DNA from: Methanothermococcus thermolithotrophicus DSM 2095
Lineage (GTDB): Archaea > AGJL01 > Methanococci > Methanococcales > Methanococcaceae
NCBI RefSeq assembly: GCF_946463545.1
Contig: NZ_OX296583.1
Location: 1,620,902-1,684,901, forward strand
DNA: 64,000 nucleotides
Reading direction: 5' to 3'
Below the pieces are notes generated by a model, which saw nothing but the letters and a program-made list of their open reading frames with translations, was not told the DNA's origin and made no database searches. The translations under genes were made by a program, and so were the position numbers. Of this stretch, positions 45,951-54,752 are shown in pieces (position 1 is the first letter of the stretch; every line of letters starts with the position of its first letter).

Positions 45951-46002
45951 TTTTATTTTAATATATTTCGCAAGAAGTCCCTTTCTATAAGAGAGACGTA
46001 AT

Positions 46003-46794
46003 TCACAAGGACCTTTTAAAGAATTCATCATATTTATTGATATCATCTTTTTCAGGGCTTTTATTTCCATAATACACTTTTTCAAATATTTCTGTTATTG
46101 TTTCTATTCCCTTAATGTTACCATACCTATTGCATATCTCTCTTGGAGTTAGGGATTTATGGGCATTTAGTTTACTAATAAACCTGCAGTATGCTTTAAT
46201 TATGCCCTCAACATATTTTTTATTGGTTATTAAACTTACAAACATGGGATAAATATCCACTATTTCTTTTTTAATGGCTTCAAATGTATTATTATCATTT
46301 ATACTATCTACTATTGTGTTACCTCTTTTATATCCTCTTTTAATGAATCCCGCAATCACAAACAAAATAAGTGATATGCTCAAAAGCCACATGTTGTTAT
46401 TTTTACCGATTAATCTCGAATTTAAATCATACTCAAAAAATGTCCCTGTATTTATAAAATATTCAACAGAATGTAATCTCATCTGTTCAAGTATCTTCGT
46501 TGGAATGGTTATATTTGATTCCATCATCTCTTCAATGTCGTTATATTCATGTGTTTTTTTATAATAGGTTGCCAAATGCACAACATAGTTTATCTCATGA
46601 TTGTCAAAAATATTTTCAATAGGGACTTTATCTATATCATAAAATGTTATATTATCTAACAAATGGTCTATTCTCCAAGTGTTGGAAAAACTTCTTTTAA
46701 GAATTATTACCTCATAATTTTGATTTATTAATTCCTCTAATAAATGACTTCCTATGAACCCAGTGGCTCCTGTCAGTAGTACTGTTTTGGACAT
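46003..46794 (-). CDS. Chimeric protein: truncated sugar epimerase fused to DUF4129-like membrane protein
   Basis: Residues 1-123 (counting from the ATG at 46794) are an SDR sugar epimerase front: SKTVLLTGATGFIGSHLLEE, VVHLATYYKKTHEYND and FINTGTFFEYD. It stops before the YxxxK catalytic motif. The frame then continues without a break near 46410-46428 into MWLLSISLILFVIAGFIKRG, a membrane helix, and a C-terminal domain with SLTPREICNRYG and FEKVYYG, typical of DUF4129, the tail of transglutaminase-type membrane proteins. GGTGGGAT supports the start. A deletion between two unrelated genes is the likely origin. The epimerase half is probably inactive. Confidence 0.72.
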   Translation of the reverse strand: MSKTVLLTGATGFIGSHLLEELINQNYEVIILKRSFSNTWRIDHLLDNITFYDIDKVPIENIFDNHEINYVVHLATYYKKTHEYNDIEEMMESNITIPTKILEQMRLHSVEYFINTGTFFEYDLNSRLIGKNNNMWLLSISLILFVIAGFIKRGYKRGNTIVDSINDNNTFEAIKKEIVDIYPMFVSLITNKKYVEGIIKAYCRFISKLNAHKSLTPREICNRYGNIKGIETITEIFEKVYYGNKSPEKDDINKYDEFFKRSL

Positions 46795-46802
46795 TATCCC
46801 AC

Positions 46803-47576
46803 CTATTCTTTCCATATTTTCCATGGTGCATTGCCTGAGCTCCACATTTCTTCCAAGTCCATCTTATCTTTTAATTTATCCATAGGTTTCCAGAAACCGT
46901 CATGGAAATAAGCCATTAATTCCCCATCTTTTGATAATTTTTCCAGAGGTTCTCTTTCCCATATTGTATTGTCGTCTTTTATGTAGTTAATTACTTCTGG
47001 CTCCAATACAAAAAACCCCCCATTTATCCAGCTATCTTTATTGTCCATTTTCTCAGCAAAACTTGTAACTTTATTGTTTTCCAATTTTAATGCCCCAAAT
47101 CTTCCCTCAGGCTGTGTCGCAGTAACTGTTGCCAGCTTACCATGGCTTCTGTGAAATTCAATGAGCTCTTTTATGTTAATATTTCCTACTCCATCACCAT
47201 AAGTTAGCATAAATGTCTCATCATCTAAGTATTTGGCCACCCTCTTGAGTCTACCGCCAGTCATTGTATTGAGTCCAGTATCTACAAGAGTAACCTTCCA
47301 TGGTTCAGAATAGTTGTTGTGTATTTCCATACTGTTATTTTTAATATCTATTGTTACATCACTATTATGCAAAAAGTAATTGGCAAAATACTCTTTTATA
47401 ACATATCCTTTATATCCAAGGCATATCACAAAATCATTAAATCCATAAGTAGAATATATTTTCATAATATGCCATAAAATTGGTTTTCCCCCAATTTCTA
47501 CCATTGGCTTTGGTATGCTGTGAGTTTCTTCTGCCAATCTTGTTCCAAAGCCTCCTGCTAAAATTACTACTTTCAT
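46803..47576 (-). CDS. rfbF: Glucose-1-phosphate cytidylyltransferase
   Basis: RfbF makes CDP-glucose, the precursor of CDP-linked dideoxy sugars. [40 protein letters not shown] and TGGRLKRV are diagnostic and the length of 257 residues is exact. A GGTGAAACT site precedes the ATG. CDP-glucose 4,6-dehydratase (rfbG) is not next to it; instead the chimeric epimerase fragment follows by eight bases. The pathway seems to have been cut by a deletion at this place. Confidence 0.92.
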   Translation of the reverse strand: MKVVILAGGFGTRLAEETHSIPKPMVEIGGKPILWHIMKIYSTYGFNDFVICLGYKGYVIKEYFANYFLHNSDVTIDIKNNSMEIHNNYSEPWKVTLVDTGLNTMTGGRLKRVAKYLDDETFMLTYGDGVGNINIKELIEFHRSHGKLATVTATQPEGRFGALKLENNKVTSFAEKMDNKDSWINGGFFVLEPEVINYIKDDNTIWEREPLEKLSKDGELMAYFHDGFWKPMDKLKDKMDLEEMWSSGNAPWKIWKE

Positions 47577-48151
47577 AGTTTCACCATTACACTTAATTTA
47601 AAGTAATGTTACTAAAAAATTCATCATATTGTTAAATTCTAGTCCCCTTTTGTTAAAATGCCCCATATGGAAGATAAATTTAATAAAGAGTTATTAGCAT
47701 ATATAAATTACCCTCAGAGCTCCGTTAATCCCAACTAAACCAACACTCTAACAACCTTCCTAACTTTCATATTCTTAGAAGTCAGAGTATAGTAACTAAC
47801 TGTATAATAATTTATAACTTTATTATATCAATAAATTATAAATAATTATTCCTAATTTTCAAAATAAAAGGAAAAGCATGAAAGATATATTAAATCAACG
47901 AATCCAGAAATAAAATTAATTTAATTACGCAATTAAAACATATAAAAAATTAACTGAAAAAATAGAAAAATCCCATAATTAAAATAAAACTACCAGTATT
48001 TTAAAACGAAACAAGACAGTAGAAGAGCAGACCTATGCAGATGATTAAATGATCATTCTTAACCACATGAAATCAACTGAGCTCCCAAAATACATAAAAT
48101 ATCGGAGCTCCCTAAATGAAAAATTATAGTCATATTAAATTGAGGGCATAA
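47577..48151. other. 575-bp gene-poor region with GAGCTC repeats
   Basis: No intact gene is seen. It is very A+T-rich, with GAGCTC sites at about 47718, 48079 and 48104. The block at 48070-48130 (aatcaactgagctccc, then atcggagctccctaaatga) matches blocks near 49.1, 50.3 and 51.6 kb. A short stretch around 48005-48045 resembles decayed coding sequence but I cannot assign it. Confidence 0.5.
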
Positions 48152-48589
48152 TTATAAAAACCTAATAAGTTGTATGTATTCTTTTTTTATTTCGTTACCT
48201 ATATTATCTTTTTTAACATCCAATCTTTTTTGTAGTTGTTTAAACCTGTTTTTCTCATAGAACTTAATTAATTTTTCATTATTTAAGGTCTCAATTAAAA
48301 CAACTCTTCCACCAACAACTTCATGGGCATCATAAATATTGGAAATAGCACTTTCTAATAGATAACTCCCACTAATCTCATTCCAAAATATATCATTTTT
48401 TCCCAACTGTCCGATTAAATAAATTGGAAACTCTGTTTTATCTTTTGAAATTCCATCTAATCTTTTCAACGTCTTCTTTGAAACTTCTTCAACAATTTTT
48501 AAAATAGACGATGTTAAAGTAAAGTACCCTAAAATATTGGTGGTTCCTTTTTTCATAACCAAATATGTTCTGCTTTTGTTTTTTTATTC

Positions 48590-48647
48590 AATCACCTGAA
48601 CGAAGTGAAGGTGAGTTATAAAAATCACGAAGCGATTTTTATTCAAA
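48590..48647 (-). repeat. Two-hairpin palindromic element, copy 7, splitting the GNAT toxin
   Basis: Read on the minus strand: TTTGAA head, stem taaaaatcgc/gtgattttta with TTC loop (48619-48641), TAACTC linker, then hairpin B (48593-48613). Hairpin B is nearly identical to that of copy 5 at 29.75 kb. Confidence 0.78.
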
Positions 48648-48730
48648 TAAAATAGAAGAATTTTTTAAAAAATTTTCCACATCTATATTTTTAGAGCATT
48701 TAAATGTATTGAGTAAGTTTTTAACTTTTC

Positions 48731-48769
48731 GTAGCGAAGCGGAGAGCAACGAAATGCGAAACATTTCGT
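48731..48769 (-). repeat. Two-hairpin palindromic element, copy 6, in frame in the toxin front
   Basis: Hairpin A acgaaatgc-gaa-acatttcgt (48749-48769), linker gagagca, hairpin B gtagc-gaa-gcgga (48731-48743). It keeps the surrounding frame open. Confidence 0.68.
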
Positions 48770-48811
48770 CTAATTCTTTACCATGGTTATTTAATAGGAT
48801 TTTTAAAGGAA

Positions 48812-48988
48812 TTATAACGGCATGTTCTTCGCCCATTTAACCCCCTCTTTTAATGCCGTCCTTGTTCTTATCCTGATCTCTTCTGATATTGGTGATTCTT
48901 TTGAAGGTTTTTCCAATTCCTCCAATAACCATTTAGCAACTTTTTTATCTTTAATAATACAAACACCCTCTTCCAATAATGTTGCCAT
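48812..48988 (-). CDS. Small antitoxin-like protein
   Basis: This 58-residue protein (MATLLEEGVCIIKDKKVAKW at the start, helical and charged, ending KWAKNMPL) is not firmly recognised. It overlaps the start of the GNAT toxin gene by 25 bases, the usual antitoxin-first arrangement of type II toxin-antitoxin operons. The ATG at 48988 follows GGGTGA; the GTG at 49000 belongs to that ribosome site. An antitoxin role is inferred from order, size and overlap. Confidence 0.6.
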   Translation of the reverse strand: MATLLEEGVCIIKDKKVAKWLLEELEKPSKESPISEEIRIRTRTALKEGVKWAKNMPL

Positions 48989-49000
48989 AATTTCACCCAA

Positions 49001-49311
49001 TTATCACATTTATCAAATTATCAATATTTTATTTGCAACAACCCGTATCTACGTGTGAGTTACCATTTTATTATATTATATCCACAACAATATATAAATT
49101 ATTGGATATATTAGAGCTCACCTTAACCACTAAAATCAACTGAGCTCTGAACATATAAAGACACTTATCGGAGCTCCTCTAAATGAAAGATTATTAAAAG
49201 AGCTCACCTGAATCCTCGTGACAGTTACTATCGAAATATTAAATAGTAATGGTTAATATATTATAATTATATTTTCTATAAAATCAACTGAGCTCCTATC
49301 ATGGTGAAATT
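49001..49311. other. 311-bp region with clustered GAGCTC repeats
   Basis: No gene is seen. Five GAGCTC sites lie between 49113 and 49295, in the repeated context atcaactgagctc and atcggagctcc...ctaaatgaaa. A TATA-like tatataaatt at 49091-49100 could serve the HEPN-MNT pair. Confidence 0.55.
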
Positions 49312-49728
49312 ATGGAATTATTCAAGCAATTAAAAGAAGATTTTAAAGAATATAAACATTCTTGCATGGGAATAATTCTCTTTGGTTCTTATGCAACGGG
49401 GGATTTTACTAAAAAAAGCGATATTGATGTATGTATTGTAAATCCAAAAGATAATAATTACTATTTTGAAATATTGAGAAAATTAGGGGGAAAATACGAT
49501 TTAAAAATTTTCGAGGAGCTCCCACTATATATTCAAATTAACATAATCAAAAACTTCAAAGGTAATGTAATATATGGTGATGAGTTAGAGCTCTCGGAGT
49601 ATTTTTATAAGTTTAGAAAACTTTGGAGGGATATGGAACATAGGATTAAGGAAAATACTTTTTCAAGCGTTAGGGAAAAAATTCTTTTAAGGAGGAAATT
49701 CAATGAGCGAATCAAAGAATTCCAGTAG
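49312..49728 (+). CDS. MNT-type nucleotidyltransferase antitoxin
   Basis: This 138-residue minimal nucleotidyltransferase has GIILFGSYATGDFTKKSDID (GSx10DxD motif, residues about 20-40) with both aspartates. Such proteins (MntA) add AMP groups to a Tyr of the HEPN toxin and so neutralise it. It overlaps the HEPN gene by 26 bases, the usual arrangement. The start is supported by GGTGA. It appears intact. Confidence 0.85.
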   Translation: MELFKQLKEDFKEYKHSCMGIILFGSYATGDFTKKSDIDVCIVNPKDNNYYFEILRKLGGKYDLKIFEELPLYIQINIIKNFKGNVIYGDELELSEYFYKFRKLWRDMEHRIKENTFSSVREKILLRRKFNERIKEFQ

Positions 49729-50170
49729 ATTGAATAGGTACTTTAAAAAACTTGAAAAGTTCGAAGAGGAATACGATATAATTCAAAAATATGATATTAC
49801 AGATGAGATTACCCAAAGAGCTCTGATGTATTCCCTACAAATATGTGTGGAAGTTTCTATGGATATTGTAGCAATGATTGTAAAAGATATTGGGGCAGTA
49901 GTTGAAGATGATTACTCAAATATAAAAACACTTACTGACAAAAAAATATTATCTGAGGAAGATGCAGCCCTTTTAAAATTATACAATGGATTAAGGATTG
50001 AACAAAACTCTTCGAGTTTTGTAGCTCTCCGCTCCTTCGGAGCTCCGAATGCAATAGTTCATAAATACGATAATATTAATCTCGAGGTAGTTAAAGACGG
50101 CTTGCATGGGATTGATGAAGTGTATGAAATTATTATTAAGTTAATAGAAGCATTTGAGAAAATAGATTAA
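49703..50170 (+). CDS. HEPN-domain (HepT-like) toxin with 17-residue insertion in the active site
   Basis: HepT toxins are RNases whose site is RX4HXY. Here the expected LRNAIVHKYD is interrupted: after GLR come 17 residues (IEQNSSSFVALRSFGAP), then NAIVHKYDNINLEVV. The insert is a palindromic element of exactly 51 nt (49997-50047), so the frame is kept. Without it the protein would be about 138 residues, a normal HepT. The Arg is moved away from the His/Tyr pair, so RNase activity is probably lost or changed. The target Tyr of the MNT partner remains. GGAGG precedes the ATG. Confidence 0.85.
   Translation: MSESKNSSRLNRYFKKLEKFEEEYDIIQKYDITDEITQRALMYSLQICVEVSMDIVAMIVKDIGAVVEDDYSNIKTLTDKKILSEEDAALLKLYNGLRIEQNSSSFVALRSFGAPNAIVHKYDNINLEVVKDGLHGIDEVYEIIIKLIEAFEKID
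49997..50047 (+). repeat. Two-hairpin palindromic element, copy 8, in-frame 51-bp insertion in HEPN gene
   Basis: ATTGAA head, perfect 9-bp stem acaaaactc/gagttttgt with TTC loop (50002-50022), TAGCTC linker, then gctcc-ttc-ggagc (50031-50043). Its limits are fixed by the break in the HepT motif. Confidence 0.85.
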
Positions 50171-50354
50171 TTAAAAGATTTTTATATTTTTCTTCAAAAG
50201 CTTATTATTAAAAAAGAACTTATATCATAACCAATATATTTTTTTCAATTTATCCCAAACATAAAAAATATCAGAACTCCCATAAATGAAAATTATTAAA
50301 AATTCCATACTCCATATAAATAACTGAGCTCTGAAAACATAAACTAAATGAAAA

Positions 50355-51446
50355 TTAAACCACCTTTTTAATAGCATTCCAAATTAAAAATGATTGTGGT
50401 TTTAATGTTCCTTCTTGTGGGTTTAGGAATAATATATTTTCTTTGATTAAATAAATATACACGAGGGTAGGAATTTCTTTTTTTGAAATGGTATATTTAT
50501 CTTTAAATAGGCTTAATGATTTTAAAATATCTTCTTTTTCAATTTCTACAATATTTTCCCCAATTTTTACCTTTGGTTTTAAATAATCCATAATTTCAAA
50601 TTTCGCATCTAATTTTTGAATTTCATCATTCAGTAGGAACCCCAAAACTTCATTTAAATCTTTAAAACTACTTTCTTCAACTACATAAGCTATATCCTTT
50701 GGTTTCCCCCCAACATATGAATATATTTTTTCTTTATCACTATCAGAGAGTGCGACCCCATTTTCTTTTGCTAAAAAGCCCATAAATGCTATTGCAGTTT
50801 CCTTATCAAAATCATCAACTAAAAGATGTTTTGCCCTACCTTCGAGCTCCCCAGTATTATACACATATTCAGCAAATAGACTATCAGAAGTTAAACAAAA
50901 CACATGGCATAAGTGCTGTTCCTTTGTTAGTGAGACTAAGAATTGAAATAGTTCTTTTAATAGGTATTTTTGACCATTTGTGGTTACTTCCTTTATCATC
51001 TGAAGTTCGTCGAGAATTAAAATAGGGGTTCTACCACTCTTTTTAGTTTCTAAAACCACATCATTTAAATACTGAAAGGCATCGTTTATTTTTTCTTCAA
51101 ATAGTTTGTTAAATTCTACTTCTGGAATGGGAATTCCTGTTAAAGTTTTTGTGGTTTTAGTGATTAGATTTATTACCTCTGATTTGTCCTTTATTTTTTC
51201 TAAGATTCCCTCTTTTTTTGTGGTAAATATCGCCTCTATGAAGTCTCTTTTTTCAGATATTAGGTAGGTTCTAAAATTTATATAAAATACTTTGTAATTA
51301 TCGTCTAATTTGTTGTTTATTATATGGTTGATTAAAGTAGTTTTACCACTGTTTATGGAACCGTAGATGAAATAGATATCATTTGGCTCTTTGTTCAAAA
51401 TGTGAAGGATTTCTTTAATTTCCTTTTCTCTGTTGAAGAATTTCAT
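50355..51446 (-). CDS. Archaeal AAA-type ATPase
   Basis: This 363-residue protein belongs to the archaeal ATPase group common in Methanococcales. [11 protein letters not shown] opens it, [16 protein letters not shown] (about residue 28) is Walker A, with a Ser-Ile-Asn start instead of the usual Gly-Pro, and [15 protein letters not shown] (near 140) is Walker B with the sensor glutamate. The C-terminal winged-helix part ends with [10 protein letters not shown]. No DUF234 nuclease domain is visible. GGTGAAACT supports the start. It stands alone among repeats; the function is unknown. Confidence 0.82.
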   Translation of the reverse strand: MKFFNREKEIKEILHILNKEPNDIYFIYGSINSGKTTLINHIINNKLDDNYKVFYINFRTYLISEKRDFIEAIFTTKKEGILEKIKDKSEVINLITKTTKTLTGIPIPEVEFNKLFEEKINDAFQYLNDVVLETKKSGRTPILILDELQMIKEVTTNGQKYLLKELFQFLVSLTKEQHLCHVFCLTSDSLFAEYVYNTGELEGRAKHLLVDDFDKETAIAFMGFLAKENGVALSDSDKEKIYSYVGGKPKDIAYVVEESSFKDLNEVLGFLLNDEIQKLDAKFEIMDYLKPKVKIGENIVEIEKEDILKSLSLFKDKYTISKKEIPTLVYIYLIKENILFLNPQEGTLKPQSFLIWNAIKKVV

Positions 51447-51633
51447 AGTTTCACCAATATAAAATGTGTGAAGAGCAGTATTTCAAACTTACCACGGTAA
51501 TAAAACAGTCTTAACTGAGCTCATCTTAACTCATTATATATAAAAAATAAAACTTAGATTTATATTCCTATTCAAATTTATGAATAAACTGATAACTGCC
51601 GGAGCTCCCCTAAATTAAATCTAAGTATTAGAC

Positions 51634-51675
51634 GAAATCACGAAGTGATTTCCTTGCTCTCTTGCCACACAAGAG
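51634..51675 (+). repeat. Palindromic element, copy 9
   Basis: Perfect hairpin gaaatcac-gaa-gtgatttc (51634-51652), linker ttgct, then ctcttg-ccaca-caagag (51659-51675). It lies after a small broken gene; the second hairpin could also end its transcript. Confidence 0.65.
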
Positions 51676-51682
51676 AAAAGAA

Positions 51683-51872
51683 TTATTTATTATTTTTTTC
51701 CAGTAATTCTATAATTCTATCCAATTTTTCGTTCATCAATTCCATCTGCCCAACCTAAATTTTCTATTTTATCTCTAAATCCTACATGTTGAGTTTCCGA
51801 AGCGTAGCTTCGGGTTACAAAATCCGGAGGATTTTGTTCAATTCCGTATATCCTTAACTCATAAGTGGTTGC
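51683..51872 (-). pseudogene. Small protein gene with element insertion and probable frameshift
   Basis: From a GTG at 51872 behind AGGTGAG the frame reads MATTYELRIYG, then a 17-residue insert IEQNPPDFVTRSYASET (51792-51842), then QHVGFRDKIENLGWADG, stopping at 51717. In the next frame the sequence continues as MELMNEKLDRIIELLEKNNK to a stop at 51683, a convincing amphipathic helix, so one base seems to be missing or gained near 51745. The insert is exactly 51 nt and shares IEQN, FV and RS with the HEPN insert. The original protein is not recognised. Confidence 0.55.
51792..51842 (-). repeat. Two-hairpin palindromic element, copy 10, 51-bp in-frame insertion
   Basis: On the minus strand: ATTGAA head, perfect stem acaaaatcc/ggattttgt (51817-51837), linker aaccc, then perfect ccgaagc-gta-gcttcgg (51797-51813). 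It has the same length and reading frame as the HEPN copy. Confidence 0.82.
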
Positions 51873-52062
51873 CACATTCTCACCTGATAATCTATTATTA
51901 TATATCATTCACATTTTTAAACATACGGTTCAAATCCTATCTAACAGTAGTATCAAAGTTCAAAACCTGACTTTCAAATATCAATTATAACAATAATAAA
52001 CATTGATTTACTCATTTCATAAAATTTATTTTTAGGGGACGTATTTATCGGAGCTCCCGTTC

Positions 52063-52930
52063 TTATCTTCTAAAATCATCCAAATCATAAACCAAATAAT
52101 TCTCTTCTCGAAGCTCCTCCTTACCATCAATACTTTTTGCTATCAGACAAAAATAATAATTTTCAGATTTCAAATTAACAAGTTGTGATTTTCTTTCCAA
52201 ATCCTTTAAAATCCCTCTCGCCTCTCGTAATGTCAATTTCTTCCATTTTACTTCTGCAAATAAAACCTTTTCATTATTCTTAGACATTGCCACAATATCT
52301 ATTTCTTCACCTTTATGCCACCATCTGCCTATTTTGGAAAATCTAAATGGGAGCTCCCCTTTTTTTGAAAGATTAAGTAAAAACTCTTTTGCAATATCTT
52401 CGAATATATGTCCTAAATACTGGTTAAATCGTAAAAAATCTATAGTATAAGTTTCAATTTCTATCTCTCCCTTATTAGGATATACAAAATTAAACCAAAA
52501 TCTAAAAAAATTGTCTTTTATTTTATACTGCCCCTTCTTACTCTTTGGACTATCAGTAATTGGAATTTCTCTTTCAACAAACTCCAAATTTATCAGTGTT
52601 TTTAAGTATTTGGGCAAATCATTTGCCCTAATTCCCGTAAAGTTAGATATTTCGCTGATTCTATTATATCCCAAAGCTATTGCTTCAAGTATAAAATAAT
52701 ACCTATGGACATCCCCAACTCTTCCTCAAAATAAACTCTGGTTCTTCATACAATATAGAGGTCTTTTTAAAAACATTTTGTAGGAGCTTCTCTTCAAAAT
52801 TCTTTCCAAAAAATAGTTGAAATATATTGGGGAAAACTCATCGGTTATCACTACGGTTCTTTTACATTTACACATATCAGAAATTCAAGGGCATTTCTAA
52901 AGTCTTTCACTGTTTTTCACTTCAACAGAC
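52063..52930 (-). pseudogene. Decayed archaeal ATPase gene with DUF234 nuclease-like C-terminus
   Basis: An open frame (52063-52674) encodes the DUF234-type C-terminal half: NFFRFWFNFVYPNKGEIE and the nuclease-like GEEIDIVAMSKNNEKVLFAE with EVKW (PD-(D/E)xK pattern). Upstream, in shifted frames, are recognisable pieces of the same family: GDVHRYYFILEAIALGYNRI, then LYEEPEFILR and KRTVVITDEFSP. At least two frameshifts are needed and the Walker A part is missing. The gene is therefore dead, though the C-terminal part could still be translated. 52931-53093 holds no gene. Confidence 0.75.
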
Positions 52931-53093
52931 GGTAGATCGTATTTTTTAGATATTGTTAAATTATATTTTTAAACCTAGTTCTGAAAAAAATAAAAAAATA
53001 AAAAATATATCGGAGCTCCAATAATACGTTATTTTTAAAATAGAATAAGACCTTCTATTTTTATAAAAGCAATTCCAAAGGATTTACCTCGAT

Positions 53094-54752
53094 TTAATGA
53101 TTTCCAGGAATGATTAAATCCCTTTCACCTGCAGGTTCAAATTCCCTCAGAGCTCCTTTTGCAATGCACTTTCTTGGCCATTTAAAGTCAAATACCAAGT
53201 GCTTATCTGCAAATGCTACTTTAACAAGTGGGTTGAAGCAGAAAGCGTCTCCTCTTGCAGCGTGTGGTGCCTGGGCTATACCTGTATATTCTGGCTGATG
53301 CCCCACATTCATGGCATAGTTTGGATAGTTTGGACCTCTTGCTTCGTGCAATGCACCCTCGTCAGCTCTAATGGATACAGAGTTTGCAGAACCACACTGA
53401 TCTTGTAAGTCGTATCCATAGAATCCCAATCTGCTGTGGTATTCTTTATGTAATAGCTGACTTAGATACCATCCATTAATTCCAGCATTTGAGTTTCCTG
53501 TGGCAAATGCAACTGAACAACCTGCCGCTGCTGCAACAACCCCAGTTCTTTGAGAACCTCCAAAGTGGTCTTCCAATAATGTAGGGTATTCATCATACTG
53601 TTCCATACCATATAATGTTACTTCTGTTGTAATATCCCTCACAACATCCATTGAAGCTTCTACACCGCACAATCCATATTTGTCTTCCACATAGTCTTTA
53701 CCATAATACACAAAATCATCCAAAATATCGTCTGTATAGGTTGCACTTGCATACTGTGTAAATCCTACCCCTCCTGACATGTAGGAGCCAAGCCATACTT
53801 GGTCGTAGAATGTTGCAGCTGCACCAATTACTTCCAAAGTCACTTCCGCAGGGTCATCACACACCCTTGATGTTTGGATTATGTCGGCAAATATTCCAAA
53901 TGGAACTCCCCCTGGCTCATTTGCCCCTCTTGCCCTTCTTGCAGGAAGTATTGTTCCCATCTGAATAACATCTGCGTGTTTTGCCGCATATGAGAAGTCA
54001 GCAATTGCGGCTTCCCCAGCACAGAGTTTGTATGCCGTAATGAATGACATTCCAATCTGCATGGCAGACCATCTTGAAACTGTTCCACCATCACAGCACC
54101 TTACAACTACTGTTGGAACCCTTGAAACCTGATATGTTTTATTTCCAATGTATTTTTTTAACATCTCTGCCTGCTCTTCTGGGAACTCTTTGTTTATGTC
54201 GATTAAAAATCTTTTGTCGAGCTCATCTGCTAACTCATCATTTCCGGTAAATATCTTTGCATAGCAATCCCAAACTAAACCTGGATGAACCTCAACCATG
54301 TGCTCCTGAACAACGGCACCTCCTGGCAGTGCGTGATTAACTGTTTCCATATATTCATTTATTGTTTCAGGCGTAACCTCTACACCAAGCCTTTTTTCAA
54401 GAACAGCATGTCCTGTATCCATACCTACAATAACTGTCCTTTTAATATCATCTACAAGCTGCTGAATTGCCGCATTGTTGCAGAAGTGCAAATCGTCCCC
54501 TTCTACATATTCGTCTGTTCCAGATATTTTATAGGTCATCAATGTTCTTTGCCCCAATGGAACCCCAATATCTGGGTTGTATCCAGGAATTCCCCTTTTT
54601 GATGTTATTTCCTGAGCTGCTTCATAGAACTCTCTTTTTCTTGCAGACTGTTTCCATCCTCCGAAGCAGTAAAAGCTCGTATATTTTTCTTTTGGGTCTT
54701 CTTCGAACTTTTCCTTCAACGCCTTTAAGAACAGTTTCTTTTCAGCATCCAT
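53094..54752 (-). CDS. mrtA: Methyl-coenzyme M reductase II alpha subunit
   Basis: The alpha subunit of the enzyme that releases methane from methyl-coenzyme M with coenzyme B, using nickel F430. All signature regions are present: [10 protein letters not shown] (methyl-His), [15 protein letters not shown] (methyl-Arg), [12 protein letters not shown] with thioglycine Gly446 and Cys453, and [18 protein letters not shown]. The length of 552 residues is normal. It overlaps the gamma gene by one base (TAATG). The order B-D-G-A without mcrC identifies isoenzyme II (Mrt), which in other Methanococcales is made at high hydrogen. Confidence 0.95.
   Translation of the reverse strand: MDAEKKLFLKALKEKFEEDPKEKYTSFYCFGGWKQSARKREFYEAAQEITSKRGIPGYNPDIGVPLGQRTLMTYKISGTDEYVEGDDLHFCNNAAIQQLVDDIKRTVIVGMDTGHAVLEKRLGVEVTPETINEYMETVNHALPGGAVVQEHMVEVHPGLVWDCYAKIFTGNDELADELDKRFLIDINKEFPEEQAEMLKKYIGNKTYQVSRVPTVVVRCCDGGTVSRWSAMQIGMSFITAYKLCAGEAAIADFSYAAKHADVIQMGTILPARRARGANEPGGVPFGIFADIIQTSRVCDDPAEVTLEVIGAAATFYDQVWLGSYMSGGVGFTQYASATYTDDILDDFVYYGKDYVEDKYGLCGVEASMDVVRDITTEVTLYGMEQYDEYPTLLEDHFGGSQRTGVVAAAAGCSVAFATGNSNAGINGWYLSQLLHKEYHSRLGFYGYDLQDQCGSANSVSIRADEGALHEARGPNYPNYAMNVGHQPEYTGIAQAPHAARGDAFCFNPLVKVAFADKHLVFDFKWPRKCIAKGALREFEPAGERDLIIPGNH

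Larger units (their letters stand above)
48152..48836 (-). pseudogene. GNAT-type toxin gene broken by palindromic elements
   Basis: The C-terminal piece (48152 to about 48580) reads SRTYLVMKKGTTNILGYFTL, then a GNAT domain with VVLIETLNNEKLIKFYEKNR, as in TacT/AtaT-like acetyltransferase toxins. The N-terminal piece (48639-48836) reads IIPLKILLNNHGKELDE and FKCSKNIDVENFLKNSSILF, the usual toxin front. The two would join as one gene but are separated by palindromic element copy 7 with stop codons in the frame. A second element (copy 6) lies in frame within the front piece, adding about MFRISLLSASLRK. The antitoxin-like gene overlaps the start. It is probably inactive unless a shortened protein is made. 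Confidence 0.72.

Noticed and set aside
51925-51940. tRNA T-loop-like sequence ggttcaaatcc
   Set aside because: The five bases on each side do not pair into a T stem, and no D, anticodon or acceptor stem is present.
54285-54602. Plus-strand open frames across mrtA, and similar long frames opposite nifD, nifK and rfbF
   Set aside because: They are mirror frames of strongly conserved genes, with no ribosome site and no family resemblance.
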